This document shows positions 1 to 7,097 of a DNA stretch of 64,000 nt, piece by piece. This DNA comes from Roseburia sp. (GTDB lineage Bacteria > Bacillota > Clostridia > Lachnospirales > Lachnospiraceae). Every line of letters begins with the position of its first letter. The first letter of the stretch is position 1. The position numbers and the translations under genes were made by a program. The stretch lies in contig JALEKJ010000046.1 in assembly GCA_022771695.1 (NCBI GenBank), forward strand, positions 1 to 64,000, in the 5' to 3' direction. A model generated the notes under the pieces. It was not told where the DNA came from, made no database searches, and worked only from the letters and a program-made list of their open reading frames with translations.

Positions 1-81
1 AAAGATATGCCAAAATATGCCAGAATAAGTGAAAAATGAAGAAAGGTAAAAAGGCTTGAAAAGCCCGAAAATACTGGAAAT

Positions 82-561
82 ATGAGAAAAATCAAGATTT
101 TATTTGTTTGCCACGGCAACATCTGCCGCAGCACCATGGCCGAGAGCGTCATGACCCACCTAGTCAAACAACAACATATCGCCCACCTCTTTGAAATCAA
201 TTCCGCCGCCACCAGCCGCGAGGAAATCGGTAACCCGCCCCACTACGGAACGGTGAGAAAGTTAGAACAGGTCGGTATCCCGGTCATCCCTCACCGCGCC
301 GTGCAGATGACGAGAAACGATTATTTGGAATACGATTACCTGATTGGCATGGACTCTGCCAACATCCGCAACATAACAAGGATTGCAGGCGGCGATGCAC
401 AGGGGAAAATCTATAAGTTGTTATCTTTCGCGGGAGAGGAGAGAGACGTGGCAGACCCGTGGTATACCGGTGATTTTGATGCGACATACCGTGATGTGCT
501 TACAGGCTGTGAAGGCTTTCTCGAATATCTGCGGGAAAACGGTAATCTAAATGTAGAGTAG
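82..561 (+). CDS. Low-molecular-weight protein-tyrosine phosphatase
   Basis: Removes phosphate from phosphotyrosine in the cytoplasm; in Gram-positive bacteria such enzymes often act on tyrosine kinases that control polysaccharide export. The P-loop CHGNICRS (CX5R, Cys10 and Arg16) lies at the very N-terminus as in the whole family, and the C-terminal DPW segment (DVADPWYTGDF) supplies the general-acid Asp. At 159 residues it is of normal length. The upstream ribosome site is weak (tggaaat). It stands alone here and converges on the PfkB kinase gene; no tyrosine kinase or capsule gene is in view, so the substrate is unknown. Confidence 0.93.
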   Translation: MRKIKILFVCHGNICRSTMAESVMTHLVKQQHIAHLFEINSAATSREEIGNPPHYGTVRKLEQVGIPVIPHRAVQMTRNDYLEYDYLIGMDSANIRNITRIAGGDAQGKIYKLLSFAGEERDVADPWYTGDFDATYRDVLTGCEGFLEYLRENGNLNVE

Positions 562-571
562 AAAAGCAAAA

Positions 572-612
572 ACCCCGGTCGCCTCGCAATACAAAAACGA
601 GGAAAACGGGGT
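572..612. terminator. Probable bidirectional terminator between convergent genes
   Basis: An imperfect hairpin pairs ACCCCG with CGGGGT and CCTCG with CGAGG between the phosphatase stop and the PfkB stop. A short A-run precedes it and only a short T-stretch follows, so it is a modest candidate. Confidence 0.4.
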
Positions 613-631
613 AGTTTCACGTCGGCAAAGA

Positions 632-1564
632 TTAGTCCTTAATCTTCACATCCAGTCCGAGTTCGCTTGGCAGGAAACGCGGACATACATTTTCAGAAGT
701 ACAGATAACGGATGCCGCCAGACGCGCGCCAATCTCACAGGATTCGCCGAGAGTTTTTCCGTAGGTCAGTCCCATGGCAACTCCGGCACAGAAAGAGTCG
801 CCGGCGCCGGTCGTGTCCTTGACATTGACCTTTTTCGCTGGGCAATATCCCTTGTCACCTTTCATATCTGCATAGACAGCGCCCTGGTCGCCCATGGTGA
901 CAATCATGCTCGGTATCTGTGCACGCTGCACTTTCTCAGAAATGATTTCTTCCATCTCATCCGGTGTCTTATCGGAATAATCCTCAGAGAACAGAATGCC
1001 GGATTCCTGCTGGTTACAGACGAAGCAGTCGATGGACTGCAAAAAGTCGCGGCGCTCTACGGCGATGCTCATATTGGCAACAACGGCAAAGACAGGCTTG
1101 TTGTATTTTTTGGCATATTTAAAAACGCGTTTTACGACTTCTTTATCCATATCGATTTCAAGAATGATGCTGTCTGCATTTTTAAAAATCTCGTCTCCAT
1201 GCTCGTCTAAAATCTCGGAAAGCGGACTTAAGTCCGGTCTTTTCGAGATAGAAGCGCATACGTCACCATTCTTGTCAAAGACAGCCAACCAGGTGCCCAT
1301 GCCATCCGGGGTTACGCGGATATAGTCGGTATTGACCTTGTGATTCTTTAACTTTTTGATAACGTCTGCACCAATACCGGAGTCATCCACTAAGCTGACA
1401 TAGGTAGGACGCAGCTCTACGTTGGCAATGTCCTCCACAACGTTTCTGCTGACACCGCCGTGTACCTGCTCCACGCGCCCTGCGTTCCTTCCGGTTGGAA
1501 TAAATGTGTCCAAAGGATACCCCTTAATATCTACAAAAACTGCACCGATTACTACAATGCCCAT
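632..1564 (-). CDS. PfkB-family carbohydrate kinase (ribokinase-like)
   Basis: ATP-dependent phosphorylation of a sugar, nucleoside or sugar phosphate. The ribokinase fold is shown by the N-terminal strand MGIVVIGAVFVDIKG, the substrate-loop segment GGVSRNVVEDIANV near residue 37, and the C-terminal signature DTTGAGDSFCAG, whose Asp is the catalytic base. At 310 residues it is full length. A ribosome site (GGAGGAAGAGAA) precedes the ATG. Substrate cannot be read from sequence. The upstream region is unusual: it contains a leader element shared with the PilZ gene at 53.7 kb and tandemly repeated TATAAT boxes, so regulation is probably complex. Confidence 0.88.
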   Translation of the reverse strand: MGIVVIGAVFVDIKGYPLDTFIPTGRNAGRVEQVHGGVSRNVVEDIANVELRPTYVSLVDDSGIGADVIKKLKNHKVNTDYIRVTPDGMGTWLAVFDKNGDVCASISKRPDLSPLSEILDEHGDEIFKNADSIILEIDMDKEVVKRVFKYAKKYNKPVFAVVANMSIAVERRDFLQSIDCFVCNQQESGILFSEDYSDKTPDEMEEIISEKVQRAQIPSMIVTMGDQGAVYADMKGDKGYCPAKKVNVKDTTGAGDSFCAGVAMGLTYGKTLGESCEIGARLAASVICTSENVCPRFLPSELGLDVKIKD

Positions 1565-1611
1565 TTCTCTTCCTCCAAAACTATCATATTTGCGGTGCCG
1601 CTCAGAAAAAA

Positions 1612-1735
1612 TTCATGTTCCTCGTTGTACGGGCATTCGCCCTATCAATCCGTCAAAGAACGAAGTTGTCTTTGCAAAGCCATTCTGTTTTTTGTCCGAC
1701 TTGGCACTGCTCATTGCTTGTGCTCATTATACCAT
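1612..1735 (-). promoter_or_regulatory. Conserved promoter-leader element upstream of the PfkB gene (copy B)
   Basis: Read on the minus strand, an extended -10 box (TGGTATAAT) is followed a few bases later by AAGCAATGAGCAGTGCCAA and, 71 nt further, by TTGATAGGGCGAATGCC. Both blocks are identical to sequences upstream of the PilZ gene (53520-53606), where their spacing is 70 nt. Between the blocks the sequence differs but can form a helix in each. GGGC-GAAT-GCCC forms a small hairpin in the second block. It is probably a structured 5' leader of the kinase mRNA or a mobile regulatory repeat. It matches no riboswitch consensus I know. Confidence 0.55.
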
Positions 1736-1889
1736 GTCCGCTTCGCGTCCATGGCATTCGCCGTGGGCGACCGATGCCATTCGGCAGTATAATGTCTGTC
1801 GACATTATACCATGTCCGCTTCGCGTCCATGGCATTCGCCGTGGCGACCGATGCCATTCGGCGGTATAATGTCTGTCGACATTATACCA
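1725..1889. repeat. Two tandem 78/77-bp repeats plus a partial third, each carrying a TATAAT box
   Basis: Unit 1 (1725-1802) and unit 2 (1803-1879) differ at only a couple of positions; the first 9 bases of a third unit follow from 1880. On the minus strand each unit start reads TGGTATAATG, an extended -10, so three candidate promoter boxes point at the PfkB gene. Each unit junction is a palindrome (GTATAATGTC, 4-nt loop, GACATTATAC), and an inner hairpin pairs TCGCC with GGCGA. Confidence 0.85.
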
Positions 1890-1991
1890 CAAAATGTTAC
1901 ATAGAATGAAAAGATTAGAAAGGAATATTTGGCAATGTTTCTGAAAATTATAGGAGCAATATAAAAAAATCTAATTTTTTCAAAAAACATC

Positions 1992-2020
1992 TTGAAATGA
2001 TAAAAAGCATGTGATATAAC
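1992..2020 (+). promoter_or_regulatory. Promoter of the T-box/aspS operon
   Basis: TTGAAA, 17-nt spacer, TATAAC, placing the start near 2027, just ahead of T-box stem I. Confidence 0.65.
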
Positions 2021-2026
2021 TGTTTA

Positions 2027-2419
2027 AAACATTAACTTGTAAAAGCGATGAAAGAGACTCTTATCTTCAGACGTCGACAGGAATATAGCGTCACCGACTG
2101 AGAGCGCTGTTTGAAAGAGGAGATAAAGGGAACACTCCGGAGCAGACTGGTTGAACCGAGGAGAGCAGGTAACATGAGACCGCTGGAATTGCAAGTAGGT
2201 CAGTACGTGGGTGCGCGTTAAGCACAGAAAGTGGGAAAATGTCGTTGCGTGACAATTAGCAGCTCGCAGAGAGGAAGTTTGTCCTTTGGACACTGCTCGC
2301 GCGCAAAGCATTTGCAAGCGAAAGCTTAATTGCATGTGAACATTTTTCAATGCGGGTGGTACCGCGGGATTTTAGTTGATATCTCGCCCCGGGAAAGTTT
2401 TACTTTCCCGGGGCTTTTT
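2027..2419 (+). promoter_or_regulatory. T-box leader controlling the aspS-gatCAB operon
   Basis: A tRNA-sensing transcription attenuator. The T-box core GGGTGGTACCGCGG lies at 2354-2367 and is followed by a strong terminator (GCCCCGGGAAAG ... CTTTCCCGGGGC then TTTTT, 2386-2419) that the antiterminator would displace when uncharged tRNA binds. A long stem I region precedes it. The likely specifier is AAC (Asn) at 2131-2133 inside GGGAACACUCC, opposite the stem I strand UUAUCUUC. This fits the operon, which makes Asn-tRNA by amidation of Asp-tRNA(Asn). The T-box is certain; the specifier is inferred by hand-folding. Confidence 0.9.
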
Positions 2420-2556
2420 GTATTTCAATATCAACACATAAAAAAGGTTGATTGCAAATGCAGAGACAATAAAGCAATAGCGTAGATGGCTTCAAAAGCG
2501 TCGCGTAGCGAACATTTCCCGTCCCGCACCTTATCAAAAAGAAGGAGCGTACAATT

Positions 2557-3891
2557 ATGACAGAGTTTATGACAGGAGTAGCAGGAAAAGACACCGTAGA
2601 AATCAGTGAGATTTTAGCCAAGGATTACGAGGGCAAGACGGTGCGGGTGAATGGAGCCGTCCATACAATCCGTGATATGGGAGATGTGGCGTTCGTAATC
2701 CTAAGAAAGCGCGAGGGACTTCTTCAATGTGTGTTTGAGGATGGCAAGACGAAGTTTGATTTAAAGGATTTAAAAGAGGCGGCAACCATCGAGGCAGAGG
2801 GCGTGGTACAGTCGGAGGAGCGTGCACCGAACGGATTTGAAGTTCGCTTGACGGAAATCAAAGTGTTATCTGAGCCGGCAGCACCGATGCCGTTTGCGAT
2901 TTCAAAATGGAAATTGCCGACTTCCTTGGAAACAAATCTGGATAACCGGGCGATTGCACTTCGCAATGTGAGAGAGCGTGCGAAGTTCCGCATTCAGGAA
3001 GGTGTGGTCAGAGGCTTCCGCGATTTCCTCTATGAGGAAGGTTTTACGGAAATCCACACACCGAAGATTGGAGCAAAAAGTGCGGAGGGCGGTGCGAACC
3101 TGTTTCGTCTGGAATATTTCCACAGACCGGCAGTGTTGCAGCAGAGCCCACAGTTTTATAAACAGATGATGGTTGGCGTGTTTGACCGTGTGTTTGAGAC
3201 GGCACCGGTATTCCGTGCGGAGAAGCACAACACGAAGCGGCATTTGAATGAATACACCAGTCTTGATTTTGAGATGGGTTACATTGACAGCTTCACCGAC
3301 ATCATGGCGATGGAGACCGGATTTTTACAGTACACGATGAAGCTTTTGGAAAAAGATTATGCCAAAGAGTTGAAAATCTTAGGAATTACACTTCCGAATG
3401 TGGATAAGATTCCGACGGTTCGTTTCGACGAAGCGAAACAGAAGGTGGCAGAAAAGTACAACCGCCAAATCCGCAACCCGTACGATTTGGAACCGGAGGA
3501 AGAAGCGCTGATTGGTCAGTACTTTAAGGAAGAATATGATGCGGACTTTGTGTTCGTTACACATTATCCGTCCAAAAAACGTCCGTTTTATGCGATGGAA
3601 GATCCGGCGGATACAACCTACACATTGAGCTTCGACCTTCTTTTTCATGGACTTGAGATAACAACCGGTGGTCAGCGTATTCACGATTATGATATGTTAT
3701 TAGAAAAAATAGAAAAACGAGGCATGACAACAGAGGGAATGGAACAGTACCTTGCCGTATTCAAATACGGTATGCCGCCACACGGCGGACTCGGCATCGG
3801 ACTTGAGCGCCTTACGATGAAAATCATCGGAGAGGACAACGTCAGAGAGACGACCCTGTTCCCGAGAGACTTAAGTAGGTTAGAGCCTTAG
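2557..3891 (+). CDS. aspS: Aspartate--tRNA(Asp/Asn) ligase, archaeal-type, probably non-discriminating
   Basis: Attaches Asp to tRNA(Asp) and, if non-discriminating, to tRNA(Asn). An N-terminal OB-fold anticodon domain (about residues 15-110) is followed by a class II catalytic core with FRAEKHNTKRHLNEYTSLDFEMG (motif 2 region) and GIGLERLTM (motif 3). At 444 residues it is the short archaeal type lacking the bacterial insertion. In the anticodon domain, GAVHTIRD has His36 where discriminating archaeal AspRS carries Trp; family studies link His or Gln there to relaxed tRNA choice. The gatCAB genes downstream and the Asn-type T-box support the same reading. AAGGAG lies 10 nt before the ATG. 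Confidence 0.92.
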   Translation: MTEFMTGVAGKDTVEISEILAKDYEGKTVRVNGAVHTIRDMGDVAFVILRKREGLLQCVFEDGKTKFDLKDLKEAATIEAEGVVQSEERAPNGFEVRLTEIKVLSEPAAPMPFAISKWKLPTSLETNLDNRAIALRNVRERAKFRIQEGVVRGFRDFLYEEGFTEIHTPKIGAKSAEGGANLFRLEYFHRPAVLQQSPQFYKQMMVGVFDRVFETAPVFRAEKHNTKRHLNEYTSLDFEMGYIDSFTDIMAMETGFLQYTMKLLEKDYAKELKILGITLPNVDKIPTVRFDEAKQKVAEKYNRQIRNPYDLEPEEEALIGQYFKEEYDADFVFVTHYPSKKRPFYAMEDPADTTYTLSFDLLFHGLEITTGGQRIHDYDMLLEKIEKRGMTTEGMEQYLAVFKYGMPPHGGLGIGLERLTMKIIGEDNVRETTLFPRDLSRLEP

Positions 3892-4023
3892 CGATAAGCG
3901 GATTGAGAAACGAGAGGATTGCGAGTATGCAGTTTGCTGCATAAATCGCAAGAAGCGAGTTTTGAGAGTGCAACGGAAAGCGAGAAAATCGTAGATTTTC
4001 GAGCGTTCAATCTGCTTATCGCT
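3890..4023. repeat. Long palindromic intergenic element between aspS and the NUDIX gene
   Basis: The ends AGCGATAAGCGGATTGA (3890-3906) and TCAATCTGCTTATCGCT (4007-4023) are 17-bp inverted repeats with one mismatch. Inside are two nested hairpins: TTGCGA/TCGCAA enclosing ATGCAG/CTGCAT, and GAAAATC-gta-GATTTTC. The whole would fold as a three-way junction. The left end overlaps the aspS stop codon. It looks like a non-coding MITE-like repeat or an intercistronic RNA structure. Confidence 0.75.
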
Positions 4024-4054
4024 GAAAACAGCAGATAAAGAATCGAGGAAAAAC

Positions 4055-4618
4055 ATGGATTTCAAACAACAGCTAACCCAATACCAACCATATAACGAGC
4101 AGGAGGAGTGCGACAAAGCGGTGATGTTGTCACTGCTGGATGCAAAGCCGGATATTTACACGAGAGAGAATCAGGTCGCACACATGACGGCATCCGCGTG
4201 GCTTTTGAATAAGACGCACGATAAAGTGCTGATGATTTATCACAACATCTACCACTCCTGGTCATGGACGGGCGGACACGCCGACGGAGATAGGGATTTA
4301 CTCGCTGTGGCAAAGCGCGAAGCGGAGGAAGAAACCGGGGTGACAGATATAAAAGCCGTGACCGAGGATATTTTCTCTATAGAAATCCTTACGGTAGACG
4401 GACATGAAAAAAGAGGTGCATATGTGCCGTCACATCTGCATTTGAACGTCACCTATCTGTTGGAGGCGGACGAGGAGGAAGTGCTTCGGGTAAAGCCGGA
4501 TGAGAACAGTGGTGTGAAATGGTTTTCTTTGGAAGGGGCGCTTAAAGCGTGCACGGAACCTTGGATGATTGAGCGAATCTATAAGAAATTGAATGAGAAG
4601 ATGCAAAAAGGAGAATGA
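4055..4618 (+). CDS. NUDIX hydrolase
   Basis: Cleaves a nucleoside diphosphate linked to another moiety; substrate unknown. The NUDIX box is recognisable as [24 protein letters not shown] at about residues 70-93, with the REAEEETG core intact. The glutamate expected six residues after the second Gly appears as Arg, a departure from the GX5E part of the motif, although the two metal-binding Glu of REXXEE are kept. At 187 residues the length is usual. It lies inside the T-box operon and its last codons overlap the GNAT-GatC start (ATGA), so the two are translationally coupled. Confidence 0.88.
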   Translation: MDFKQQLTQYQPYNEQEECDKAVMLSLLDAKPDIYTRENQVAHMTASAWLLNKTHDKVLMIYHNIYHSWSWTGGHADGDRDLLAVAKREAEEETGVTDIKAVTEDIFSIEILTVDGHEKRGAYVPSHLHLNVTYLLEADEEEVLRVKPDENSGVKWFSLEGALKACTEPWMIERIYKKLNEKMQKGE

Positions 4619-5604
4619 CAGTGAAGCATTTAGGAACAAAAAGAATTGAGACGGAGCGTTTGATTTTAAGACGCTTTACCGTAGAAGATGCTGAAAGCAT
4701 GTACCGGAACTGGGCGAGCGACCCGGAGGTAACGCGGTTTTTGATGTGGCCGACACACCAGAGCGTGGAAGACAGCAGGAAGGTTTTGGGTGAATGGGTT
4801 GCTTCCTATGAAAATGAGGACAAATACGAATGGTGTATTGCAAAAAAAGAGAATGATGAGCCAATCGGCAGTATAGGGGCATTCAATTATAATGAAAAAG
4901 TAAGTTCTCTTGAGATTGGATACTGCATCAGTAAAGCATACTGGCATCAGGGGATTACCTCCGAGGCAATGGCAGCAGTGATGGCGTATTTGTTAGAAGA
5001 AGTTGGCGTCAGCCGTATCGAATCCAGACATGATCCGAGAAATCCACATTCCGGCGACGTTATGAAAAAATGTGGCTTAAAATATGAAGGAACAAGAATT
5101 CATGCAGACTGGAACAATTCCGGTATCTGCGATTGCGCACTTTACGGATATGTCAAAGGTGTAACCGACGCATCTGCACAGCAGACCACAGAACAAGAAA
5201 CCACAGGTCAAATATCAAACACGGCAGGAGCAGCAGAACAGGAAGCCGCAGCACCTAAATCAACAGTAGGTGCACCGGCTACCGGCACACAGAAGACAGC
5301 AACGCATACGTCAAAGAACGTCATTTCCGATGAGACCATCGAATATGTGGGAATCCTTGCAAAGCTGGAGTTAAGCGACGAGGAAAAAGAACAGGCGAAA
5401 AAAGATATGGGTGAGATGCTCGATTACATTGACAAGCTAAATGAGCTCGATACCACCGGCGTGGAGCCGATGTCCCACGTATTCCCGGTTCAGAACGTAT
5501 TCCGCGAGGATGTTGTGACGAACGGAGACGGCAGCAAAGAGACGCTTTCCAATGCACCGGAGCAGAAGGATGGCGGCTTTAAAGTACCAAAAACGATCGG
5601 CTAA
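4615..5604 (+). CDS. gatC: GNAT acetyltransferase fused to GatC (amidotransferase subunit C)
   Basis: Residues 1-182 are a RimJ/RimL-type GNAT domain ([18 protein letters not shown]; acetyl-CoA-site region [20 protein letters not shown]-terminal [11 protein letters not shown]). Residues 183-234 are a low-complexity linker rich in Ala, Thr and Gln. Residues 235-329 are a complete GatC ([20 protein letters not shown], then [19 protein letters not shown]), the small subunit that holds GatA and GatB together in the enzyme converting Asp-tRNA(Asn) and Glu-tRNA(Gln) to Asn- and Gln-tRNA. I see no internal start with a ribosome site before the GatC part, so it appears to be a true fusion. The start overlaps the NUDIX stop by 4 nt. 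The acetyl acceptor is unknown. Confidence 0.9.
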   Translation: MTVKHLGTKRIETERLILRRFTVEDAESMYRNWASDPEVTRFLMWPTHQSVEDSRKVLGEWVASYENEDKYEWCIAKKENDEPIGSIGAFNYNEKVSSLEIGYCISKAYWHQGITSEAMAAVMAYLLEEVGVSRIESRHDPRNPHSGDVMKKCGLKYEGTRIHADWNNSGICDCALYGYVKGVTDASAQQTTEQETTGQISNTAGAAEQEAAAPKSTVGAPATGTQKTATHTSKNVISDETIEYVGILAKLELSDEEKEQAKKDMGEMLDYIDKLNELDTTGVEPMSHVFPVQNVFREDVVTNGDGSKETLSNAPEQKDGGFKVPKTIG

Positions 5605-5617
5605 GAAGGAGGACCAC

Positions 5618-7081
5618 ATGAGCATCATGAGTTTAACTGCCGTGGAACTCGGCAAGAAAATAAAAGCAGGAGAGGTGACGGTAACGGAGGCAGTGACCGC
5701 CGCTCTCGATGCGATAGAGAAAAAGGAAAAAGCAATCAACAGCTTTGTGACCGTTGATAGAGAGGGTGCCCTAGAGCGCGCAAAAGAAGTGCAGAAGCTG
5801 ATGGATGATGGAACCTTGACGGGACCGCTTGCGGGTGTACCGGTGGCAATCAAGGATAACATGTGTACGAAAGACTTGCTGACAACCTGTTCTTCTAAGA
5901 TTCTGGGTAACTTTATTCCGACCTATACCGCAGAGGCGGTTCTGAATCTGGAAAAAGCAGGCGCTGTCATCATCGGAAAGACTAACATGGATGAGTTTGC
6001 GATGGGAAGCACGACGGAGACTTCGGCGTACGGAGTGACGAAGAATCCGTGGAATACAAAGCATGTGCCGGGCGGTTCTTCCGGTGGCTCCTGTGCAGCA
6101 GTGGCAGCAGAAGAATGTACTTATGCACTGGGTTCCGATACCGGTGGTTCCATTCGTCAGCCGAGCTCTTTTTGCGGTGTGACAGGAATCAAGCCGACCT
6201 ACGGAACAGTGTCCCGCTACGGTCTGATTGCCTATGGCTCTTCGCTAGATCAGATTGGACCGATTGCGAAGGACGTGACGGATTGTGCGACAATTCTTGA
6301 AACAATCGCTTCCTATGATAAAAAGGATTCCACTTCGATTCAGAGAGAAGACTATAAATTTACAGAGGCGCTTGTCGATGATGTAAAAGGTATGCGCATC
6401 GGAATCCCACGCGATTATCTGGGCGAGGGACTTGACCCGGAGGTAAAGGCAGCGATTCTTGCAGCGGCAGCAGAGCTTGAGAAAAAGGGCGCCATTGTGG
6501 AAGAATTTGATTTGAGCCTTGTGGAGTATGCGATTCCGGCATATTATGTCATCGCCTGTGCGGAGGCAAGTTCGAACCTGGCACGTTTTGACGGTGTCAA
6601 ATACGGCTATCGTACGAAGGAATACGACGGACTTCACAATATGTACAAGAAATCCCGCTCCGAGGGCTTTGGACCGGAGGTAAAACGCCGCATTATGCTG
6701 GGCTCTTTCGTCTTAAGCAGCGGTTACTATGACGCTTACTACTTAAAAGCACTGCGCACGAAAGCTTTGATTAAGCAGGCATTTGACAAGGCATTTGAAA
6801 AATATGATGTCATTTTGGGACCGGCGGCACCGACGACGGCACCGCGCTTAGGCGAGTCGCTCTCCGACCCGATTAAGATGTACTTGGGTGACATCTACAC
6901 CATATCCGTAAACTTGGCTGGGCTTCCGGGTATCACGCTTCCTTGCGGAAAAGACAAGGCAGGCTTACCGATTGGCTTACAGCTCATCGGAGACTGTTTT
7001 GAAGAAAAGAAAATTATTTGCGCGGCATATGCGTTTGAGCAGACCAGAAGCTACGAACATTGCCCGCTTACAGTAGACTAA
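5618..7081 (+). CDS. gatA: Asp-tRNA(Asn)/Glu-tRNA(Gln) amidotransferase subunit A
   Basis: Amidase-signature subunit that releases ammonia from glutamine for tRNA amidation. The Ser-cisSer-Lys triad is intact and correctly spaced: Lys79 in PVAIKDN, Ser154 in PGGSSGGS, Ser178 in SDTGGSIRQP. The track ORF begins at 5552, but AAGGAGG seven bases before ATG 5618 and the family N-terminus (LTAVELGKKI) select the later start, giving 487 residues. It sits 13 nt after the GNAT-GatC stop and 16 nt before gatB. Confidence 0.97.
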   Translation: MSIMSLTAVELGKKIKAGEVTVTEAVTAALDAIEKKEKAINSFVTVDREGALERAKEVQKLMDDGTLTGPLAGVPVAIKDNMCTKDLLTTCSSKILGNFIPTYTAEAVLNLEKAGAVIIGKTNMDEFAMGSTTETSAYGVTKNPWNTKHVPGGSSGGSCAAVAAEECTYALGSDTGGSIRQPSSFCGVTGIKPTYGTVSRYGLIAYGSSLDQIGPIAKDVTDCATILETIASYDKKDSTSIQREDYKFTEALVDDVKGMRIGIPRDYLGEGLDPEVKAAILAAAAELEKKGAIVEEFDLSLVEYAIPAYYVIACAEASSNLARFDGVKYGYRTKEYDGLHNMYKKSRSEGFGPEVKRRIMLGSFVLSSGYYDAYYLKALRTKALIKQAFDKAFEKYDVILGPAAPTTAPRLGESLSDPIKMYLGDIYTISVNLAGLPGITLPCGKDKAGLPIGLQLIGDCFEEKKIICAAYAFEQTRSYEHCPLTVD

Positions 7082-7097
7082 GGAAAGGAGCAAAAAG

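Noticed and set aside
1422-1904. ORFs on both strands across the repeat region (160, 110, 84 and 79 codons)
   Set aside because: They translate the tandem repeat and the antisense of the PfkB gene, without ribosome sites. The repetitive peptide only reflects the DNA repeat.
5250-5330. Internal start giving a separate GatC
   Set aside because: No ATG/GTG with a fitting ribosome site was found just before the GatC domain; the frame is continuous with the GNAT domain.
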